NCBI GenBank assembly: GCA_945870085.1
Contig: CAMBQX010000065.1
Span: forward strand, 1 to 9,003
Origin: Bifidobacterium breve
Lineage (GTDB): Bacteria > Actinomycetota > Actinomycetes > S36-B12
Direction: 5' to 3'
DNA length: 9,003 bases
The notes under the pieces are model-generated. The model was not told the origin of the DNA and did not search any database. It saw nothing but the letters and a program-made list of their open reading frames with translations. Positions 5,453 to 9,003 of the stretch are shown here, in pieces. Numbering within the stretch: position 1 is the first letter of the stretch; each line of letters begins with the position of its first letter. The translations under genes and the position numbers were made by a program.

Positions 5453-7399
5453 CTAGCGGACGTACCCAACGATCGTCGCATTCGCCGAGGCCGCGACCGA
5501 TGAAGTAACCAGAATTTGGCCATCGGAGCCCACCGGAGCTAAAACCAGCGCTGCATAGCGAGTATTCGCCACCACCGGGGCTGAACGGGTTGCCGGTGGC
5601 TGCCCGCCGGATGCGTAGACGGTGACCGTGCCGTCCGTTGGACTCTTCTTAGTCTGCACCCGGAGCAGCACCGCCTTGAGCTTCTTTGCCCCTGGCAGCC
5701 CGAATTGCTTCGCAACCTTGAAACTCTTCGTTTCACCCGCGGTGAACTTGCTCGCGAAAACAAATCTGGGTGACAGCGCAATCGCGGTGCTCGGGGTGGC
5801 GCCGGTGCCATAACCTAGGACTTCGACGCGAAGATTGACCGCCGGTTTTTTTGACGCGGCCAAGCGCACCGCTCCGCCGGATACTGGAACTAGCATTACC
5901 GCTTTATGCATTGTGGTGCGTGGGAAGCGGAACTTAGCCGAAGCGCTTTTATCAGTGCGCCCGATGCGAACAGATCCACCGCTCGTTGCATCTTTACTAG
6001 TTATGAAAATTAATGCGGATGTCGCATCGGCCGGGACCCCGATTAAGTTGACGGTGCGCTCCTCGCCCGGTTGCAATGGTCCATCGGTGGTCGACTCGTA
6101 GCCAACCATCGAACCCACGGGGAAGAAATCCACCGGTCCGATCGGCGCTGTCGGCGCGGGTGCGACCGGCGCATTATTTGCTGGAGGCTCGGTGCTCGCG
6201 CCAGTACCACCCTTGCTCTTGGTGTAGTACCCAACTACGTCAACACTTAGGTCAGTGGCACCGGACGTGGTTGCAAAGACAATCGTGCCCTCGGATGAGA
6301 CCGGAAGTGTCGCGGTGCCGGATGCATCGCCGTTCATGATCGTATTCACGACGGTTTGGCTGGCCTTTTGGCCCGGTGACCACACGCGAACACGCGAGGC
6401 AGAATTAGCGCCAAGGGCTGAAACGTTAATTGTTACACCGGTTACACCGGTTGCCGGCACCCCACCGACGCCGGTCACTTTCACGTAGATTCGATTACCG
6501 TCGCCCGAATACCGATCCTGCAGTAATCGGCAACGGCCCTGATCGCCGACACCGACACGCGTATTTAGGGCATTGAACGGGGCGATTGCCACCATCTCGC
6601 CCGTTGGTGTGATATCGCCGGTGGTCGCACTCGAGGATTGCCCCTTGCAAAATGGGGCGTCGATTGGCGAACCATCCCAAAATGAGCTTGTCGCGGTCGC
6701 GCCATCCCACGTTAAGGAAATATGGATGTGGTTTCGATGGCAAAAGGTGTCATTACCCTGCTCGGGTTTACCGAAGCAACCTTTGAGTTCAGTCCAGCCG
6801 CGATTGATGTCGTATCCGCGCCAAATGCGGTCATTCCAGCCGATGTACATCACGCCAAGGCGATTTGCGTTGCCGTATGGGATTCCGGCTTGATCGGGGC
6901 CGAGTAACCAGTTCAAGAAAGTCTCGGCGTTCGCGCGCTGCTGCGCATTACGTACGCTGACCATCCAGTCGAGGGCGCGGCCCTCCTTGTGCTCACTTTG
7001 CCCACCAATATCGCAGGCGCGTGGAATCCAAACGGTCTGATCTGCGCCGTAAGTAGCTTTGATTAAATCTGAGAGCCGCTGTGCTCCTGGCTTCGCGCTC
7101 GGATCACATTGGGCCTGGCCTTCATATTCGGCACCGACGTCATAAGTTGGAGGTAACGCCACCGGGTAGCCCGGTGCTGCTGCCGGCGGCAAGCCCTGGC
7201 CCGGCACGGGGGCCCCGGCCAAGGGGCCGGTCCAACTACTGGGCTGCCAAACACCATCGCCGGCTTGGGCGATCGGAATCCCAATTACCAGTGCCACCGC
7301 GACGAACCCCGCGAGGAGGCCAAGACGAGAGCGTCGAGCACCTCGACCCATGGGTCGGACAGCAGGCAGGGCACAATGCCCTTTACGGCGGGGAAGCAC
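5453..7399 (-). CDS. Secreted modular protein: M15-like zinc peptidase domain plus three tandem beta-domains
   Basis: A 648-residue exported protein. Residues 19-46 form a signal peptide (GARRSRLG, hydrophobic core, AQA cleavage site). A Pro/Ala/Gly-rich stretch follows to about 90. Residues 91-245 are an M15/VanY-like fold of the kind annotated in actinobacteria as the ARB_07466/VldE-type C-terminal domain: SEHKEGRALD (135-144) supplies His137 and Asp144, and HRNHIHIS (221-228) the third zinc ligand. Cys98, 129, 208, 220, 251 and 290 could form disulfides. Three beta-domain copies follow (about 266-392, 424-531, 542-648); the first has the hallmark GVGGVPATGV and each ends alike (DVVGYY, EVLGYG, TIVGYV). 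A Pro/Ala linker (392-423) separates copies 1 and 2. Probable role: cell-wall carboxypeptidase or wall-bound protein; activity is unproven. Start: GTG 7399 has a -10-like hexamer at 6 nt; ATG 7351 (M17) gives a more typical signal peptide but no initiation signal. Confidence 0.85.
   Translation of the reverse strand: MLPRRKGHCALPAVRPMGRGARRSRLGLLAGFVAVALVIGIPIAQAGDGVWQPSSWTGPLAGAPVPGQGLPPAAAPGYPVALPPTYDVGAEYEGQAQCDPSAKPGAQRLSDLIKATYGADQTVWIPRACDIGGQSEHKEGRALDWMVSVRNAQQRANAETFLNWLLGPDQAGIPYGNANRLGVMYIGWNDRIWRGYDINRGWTELKGCFGKPEQGNDTFCHRNHIHISLTWDGATATSSFWDGSPIDAPFCKGQSSSATTGDITPTGEMVAIAPFNALNTRVGVGDQGRCRLLQDRYSGDGNRIYVKVTGVGGVPATGVTGVTINVSALGANSASRVRVWSPGQKASQTVVNTIMNGDASGTATLPVSSEGTIVFATTSGATDLSVDVVGYYTKSKGGTGASTEPPANNAPVAPAPTAPIGPVDFFPVGSMVGYESTTDGPLQPGEERTVNLIGVPADATSALIFITSKDATSGGSVRIGRTDKSASAKFRFPRTTMHKAVMLVPVSGGAVRLAASKKPAVNLRVEVLGYGTGATPSTAIALSPRFVFASKFTAGETKSFKVAKQFGLPGAKKLKAVLLRVQTKKSPTDGTVTVYASGGQPPATRSAPVVANTRYAALVLAPVGSDGQILVTSSVAASANATIVGYVR
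7369..7381. repeat. Short inverted repeat GGGCA-CAA-TGCCC
   Basis: A hairpin-forming inverted repeat with 5-bp arms (6 if the flanking A-T at 7368 and 7382 is counted) and a 3-nt loop. It lies within the first codons of the secreted-protein gene if GTG 7399 is the start, or in its leader if ATG 7351 is used. In the second case it could influence translation or bind a regulator. The role is unknown. Confidence 0.35.
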
Positions 7400-7405
7400 C
7401 CGCCT

Positions 7406-7411
7406 ATCGTG
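7406..7411 (-). promoter_or_regulatory. Possible -10 element for the secreted M15-like protein gene
   Basis: On the minus strand the hexamer CACGAT, preceded by TGA as in extended -10 elements, ends 6 nt before the GTG at 7399. It keeps the important A at position 2 and T at position 6 but lacks the first T. It overlaps the palindrome at 7410-7425, so a protein bound there would block it. Confidence 0.3.
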
Positions 7412-7425
7412 TCATGCGCGTGACA
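7410..7425. promoter_or_regulatory. Operator-like palindrome TGTCA-N6-TGACA
   Basis: TGTCA-TGCGCG-TGACA is a 16-bp inverted repeat with perfect 5-bp arms and a nearly symmetrical centre (14 of 16 positions). A further TGAC half-site follows at 7430-7433. It lies in the 126-nt gap between the divergent secreted-protein and deacetylase genes and overlaps the putative -10 of the former. The form and spacing fit a dimeric helix-turn-helix regulator; which one is unknown. Confidence 0.45.
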
Positions 7426-7476
7426 GAAGTGACGCGTGGGACATGGGCAATCCGCAAACAACAGCCGTGTAATTTG

Positions 7477-7509
7477 CCCCGGAAAGTGGCGAATTCCCCA
7501 TATCCGGGG
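7477..7509 (+). repeat. 7-bp inverted repeat just upstream of the deacetylase ribosome binding site
   Basis: CCCCGGA (7477-7483) and TCCGGGG (7503-7509) are perfect inverted copies 19 nt apart, ending 6 nt before the Shine-Dalgarno. A possible -10, TAATTT, lies at 7470-7475, so the repeat would fall at the very start of the transcript. It could form a leader hairpin or be an operator. A smaller alternative hairpin, CCCC (7496-7499) with GGGG (7506-7509), uses the same right arm. Confidence 0.4.
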
Positions 7510-7515
7510 TTAATC

Positions 7516-7521
7516 AAGGAG
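7516..7521 (+). promoter_or_regulatory. Shine-Dalgarno of the deacetylase gene
   Basis: AAGGAG, 4 nt before the ATG at 7526, fixes the start codon. It is one of only two strong ribosome binding sites in the window, the other being that of the flavin monooxygenase; most other genes here seem leaderless or weakly marked. Confidence 0.8.
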
Positions 7522-7525
7522 AGTC

Positions 7526-8245
7526 ATGCTCGAGAAAGACACCGTGGAGCGGGTCCTGGTCATTACCGCCCACCCTGATGACGTGGATTTTGGGGCTGCC
7601 GGAACCATCGCCGCATGGGTTGATGAAGGTATTTCGGTCACGTACTGCATCATCACTGACGGTGACGCCGGCGGCGCTGATCCAACAGTGCCACGCGGTG
7701 AGATCGCCGGGATCAGGCGAGCCGAACAGCGGGCCGCCGGTGCCGTGCTCGGGGTGAGCGATATCAGATTTCTCGGGTACCGTGATGGCGAACTAACCGT
7801 TACCCATGACCTACGGCGCGACCTGAGCCGGGTTATTCGCCAGGTCCGCCCCCAGCGCGTACTGATGCAGTCACCCGATCGCAATTGGAAACGCATCTAC
7901 GCCTCGCATCCAGATCACCTAGCGGCCGGCGAGGCTTCGATTTCCGCCATCTACCCAGATGCCCGCAATCCATTTGCCCACACTTCTCTCATCAAAGAGG
8001 AGGGCCTCGAAGATTGGACCGTCGGCGAGGTTTGGGTCATGGGTTCACCTACCTTGAATCACTATGTCGATGTCACGGACAAGTTCGAGATGAAATTGGC
8101 CGCGCTGCACGCACATGCGAGTCAGACGGCACATATGGACGATCTCCCTGGCCGCATCACCGGCTGGCTATCGGCACAGGCCGCCGAAGCTGGGCTACCT
8201 GAAGGCCGGCTAGCGGAGGCCTTCATGGTTGTTGACACCGTCTAA
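7526..8245 (+). CDS. LmbE/PIG-L family zinc deacetylase
   Basis: A 239-residue enzyme of the LmbE/PIG-L family, which removes acyl groups from N-acylated sugars and related compounds; members include MshB and Mca of mycothiol metabolism. Seen: AHPDD (15-19), where by comparison with MshB His16 and Asp19 bind zinc and Asp18 is the catalytic base; ITDGDAGG (43-50); the charged IRRAEQRAA (63-71) typical of the family; and HPDH (128-131), giving the third zinc ligand His131 and the supporting His128. All catalytic residues are present. There is no signal peptide or membrane segment, so it is cytosolic. It is shorter than Mca and MshB (about 290-300 residues) and has HPDDV rather than HPDDE, so I do not assign it to mycothiol; the substrate is unknown. 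ATG 7526 has a strong Shine-Dalgarno. It is divergent from the secreted M15-like gene. Confidence 0.9.
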   Translation: MLEKDTVERVLVITAHPDDVDFGAAGTIAAWVDEGISVTYCIITDGDAGGADPTVPRGEIAGIRRAEQRAAGAVLGVSDIRFLGYRDGELTVTHDLRRDLSRVIRQVRPQRVLMQSPDRNWKRIYASHPDHLAAGEASISAIYPDARNPFAHTSLIKEEGLEDWTVGEVWVMGSPTLNHYVDVTDKFEMKLAALHAHASQTAHMDDLPGRITGWLSAQAAEAGLPEGRLAEAFMVVDTV

Positions 8246-8272
8246 GTGCACCCGGGCTACCCGTCAATCAGC

Positions 8273-8328
8273 TAAACCTACTCGATCCGTCAAAAAACAG
8301 CGCCGAAATGACGGAACCGGCAGGTTTA
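8273..8328. terminator. Long imperfect inverted repeat between convergent genes, probable two-way terminator
   Basis: Arms of 20 nt (8273-8292 and 8309-8328) pair around a 16-nt A-rich loop. The outer 7 bp (TAAACCT with AGGTTTA) and inner 7 bp (TCCGTCA with TGACGGA) are perfect; the middle 6 positions contain about three pairs, one of them a wobble. It fills the 116-nt gap between the converging deacetylase and guaA genes. Neither side has a T-run, so it is not a classic intrinsic terminator, but tail-less hairpins are common in actinobacteria. The heptamer CCGTCAA also occurs as a direct copy at 8261-8267 and 8287-8293. Confidence 0.5.
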
Positions 8329-8361
8329 AGGCCCCGGTGCGTGACGTGGACATCATCAGCT

Positions 8362-9003
8362 TCACTCCCACTCAATCGTGCCCGGTGGCTTACTAGTGAT
8401 GTCTAACGTCACCCGATTAATTTCTGGAACCTCGTTGGTGATGCGCGTCGAAATCCGAGCTAGCACCTCATAGGGAAGCCGAGACCAATCCGCGGTCATG
8501 GCATCTTCACTTGTTACCGGGCGAAGAACTACCGGATGGCCGTAAGTACGACCATCGCCTTGAACTCCAACAGAGCGCACCTCAGCCAGCAATACCACCG
8601 GGAATTGCCACACGTCACGATCTAGCCCCGCCGCGGTCAACTCCTCGCGAGCAATTGCATCAGCTGCACGCAAAATTCGTAGTCGGTCAGCATCTACTGC
8701 ACCCACTATGCGGATAGCCAAGCCCGGGCCCGGGAAGGGGTGCCGCCAGACAATCGTCGGCGGTAACCCTAGATCGAGTCCGACCTGTCGTACCTCATCT
8801 TTAAACAGGGAACGCAAAGGTTCGACTAGGCGAAATTTCAGATCATCGGGTAGACCGCCAACATTGTGGTGGCTTTTGATATTTGCGGTACCACTCCCAC
8901 CACCGGATTCGACGACATCTGGATACAGCGTGCCCTGCACCAGAAAGTCAACCGGCTCGCCAGCGGCGGACTCAACAATTCCGCGCGCAGCTTCCTCGAA
9001 AAC
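8362..9003 (-). CDS. guaA: GMP synthase (glutamine-hydrolysing), C-terminal 213 codons
   Basis: The C-terminal part of GMP synthase, which aminates XMP to GMP using ATP and ammonia from glutamine, the last step of guanine nucleotide synthesis. The frame is open from the right edge to a TGA at 8362-8364. Seen: TLYPDVVES and IKSHHNVGGLP of the end of the ATP-pyrophosphatase domain, then the dimerisation domain with FKDEVRQVGLDLGLP, WRHPFPGPGLAIRI, RPVTSEDAMTADW, and the strictly conserved tail KPPGTIEWE, whose residues bind XMP. The glutaminase domain and the ATP-binding P-loop lie beyond the window. No frameshift or damage is visible. It converges on the deacetylase gene across a 116-nt gap with an inverted repeat. 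Confidence 0.97.
   Translation of the reverse strand, partial: VFEEAARGIVESAAGEPVDFLVQGTLYPDVVESGGGSGTANIKSHHNVGGLPDDLKFRLVEPLRSLFKDEVRQVGLDLGLPPTIVWRHPFPGPGLAIRIVGAVDADRLRILRAADAIAREELTAAGLDRDVWQFPVVLLAEVRSVGVQGDGRTYGHPVVLRPVTSEDAMTADWSRLPYEVLARISTRITNEVPEINRVTLDITSKPPGTIEWE

Noticed and set aside
6432..6449. Tandem duplication of the 9-mer GTTACACCG in the secreted-protein gene
   Set aside because: On the coding strand it encodes a repeated Gly-Val-Thr within the GVGGVPATGV region, where the beta-domain family normally has similar residues at that length, so it is not a recent insertion.
7081..7578. 165-codon plus-strand open frame spanning the start of the secreted protein and the deacetylase gene
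   Set aside because: It overlaps two well-supported genes and the control region between them, and its translation shows no domain or signal.
8246..8361. Possible small RNA or tRNA in the gap before guaA
   Set aside because: The only structure is the single imperfect hairpin at 8273-8328; there is no cloverleaf or clear promoter.
1..9003. Mobile element, prophage, CRISPR array or defence island
   Set aside because: No transposase, integrase, phage gene, spaced repeat array or known defence gene was seen on either strand; all large frames are accounted for by ordinary cellular families.

Overview
This window looks like ordinary chromosomal sequence from an actinobacterium (Actinomycetota) of moderately high GC content. 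The evidence is a UvrD1/PcrA-type helicase with the C-terminal Tudor-like tail, placed tail to tail with a secreted M23 peptidase (the arrangement I recall for mycobacterial uvrD1 and its neighbour); a stand-alone Lrp/AsnC ligand-binding domain protein of the actinobacterial kind; a secreted protein carrying the actinobacterial beta-domain with the signature GVGGVPATGV; and several genes with no Shine-Dalgarno but a TANNNT-like -10 hexamer exactly 6 nt before the start codon, the hallmark of leaderless transcripts common in this phylum. I cannot name the genus; an uncultured aquatic actinobacterium is a guess.

Layout. At the left edge is the first 33 codons of a flavin monooxygenase of the salicylyl-CoA/anthraniloyl-CoA hydroxylase type (minus strand). 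It is divergent from a short-chain dehydrogenase/reductase (228-1028, plus). The 128-nt gap between them holds a near-consensus sigma-70 promoter and three consecutive palindromes, so the pair may be co-regulated, possibly in aromatic acyl-CoA catabolism (inference). A 94-residue Lrp/AsnC-type protein follows (1052-1336), then a convergent glycerate kinase gene (1333-2481, minus) whose stop codon overlaps its neighbour's. Divergent from the kinase is a secreted M23 (LytM-type) endopeptidase (2583-3125, plus), whose stop abuts the stop of the PcrA/UvrD helicase (3126-5366, minus).

Upstream of the helicase on the same strand lies a 648-residue secreted modular protein (5453-7399): an N-terminal M15-like zinc peptidase fold followed by three tandem, progressively diverged beta-domains. 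It is divergent from an LmbE/PIG-L family deacetylase (7526-8245, plus); the shared 126-nt gap contains a TGTCA-N6-TGACA palindrome. The window closes with the C-terminal 213 codons of GMP synthase guaA (minus), separated from the deacetylase gene by a long imperfect inverted repeat that is probably a two-way terminator.

Functionally this is a mosaic of housekeeping genes (guaA, pcrA), cell-envelope enzymes (M23 peptidase, M15-like protein, perhaps the deacetylase) and small metabolic units (glycerate kinase, SDR, monooxygenase). No gene-free stretch exceeds about 130 nt. I see no tRNA, rRNA, CRISPR array, insertion sequence, prophage or defence system. The most interesting items are the repeat architecture of the secreted protein and the palindromes in the divergent promoter regions; I found no convincing novel system.
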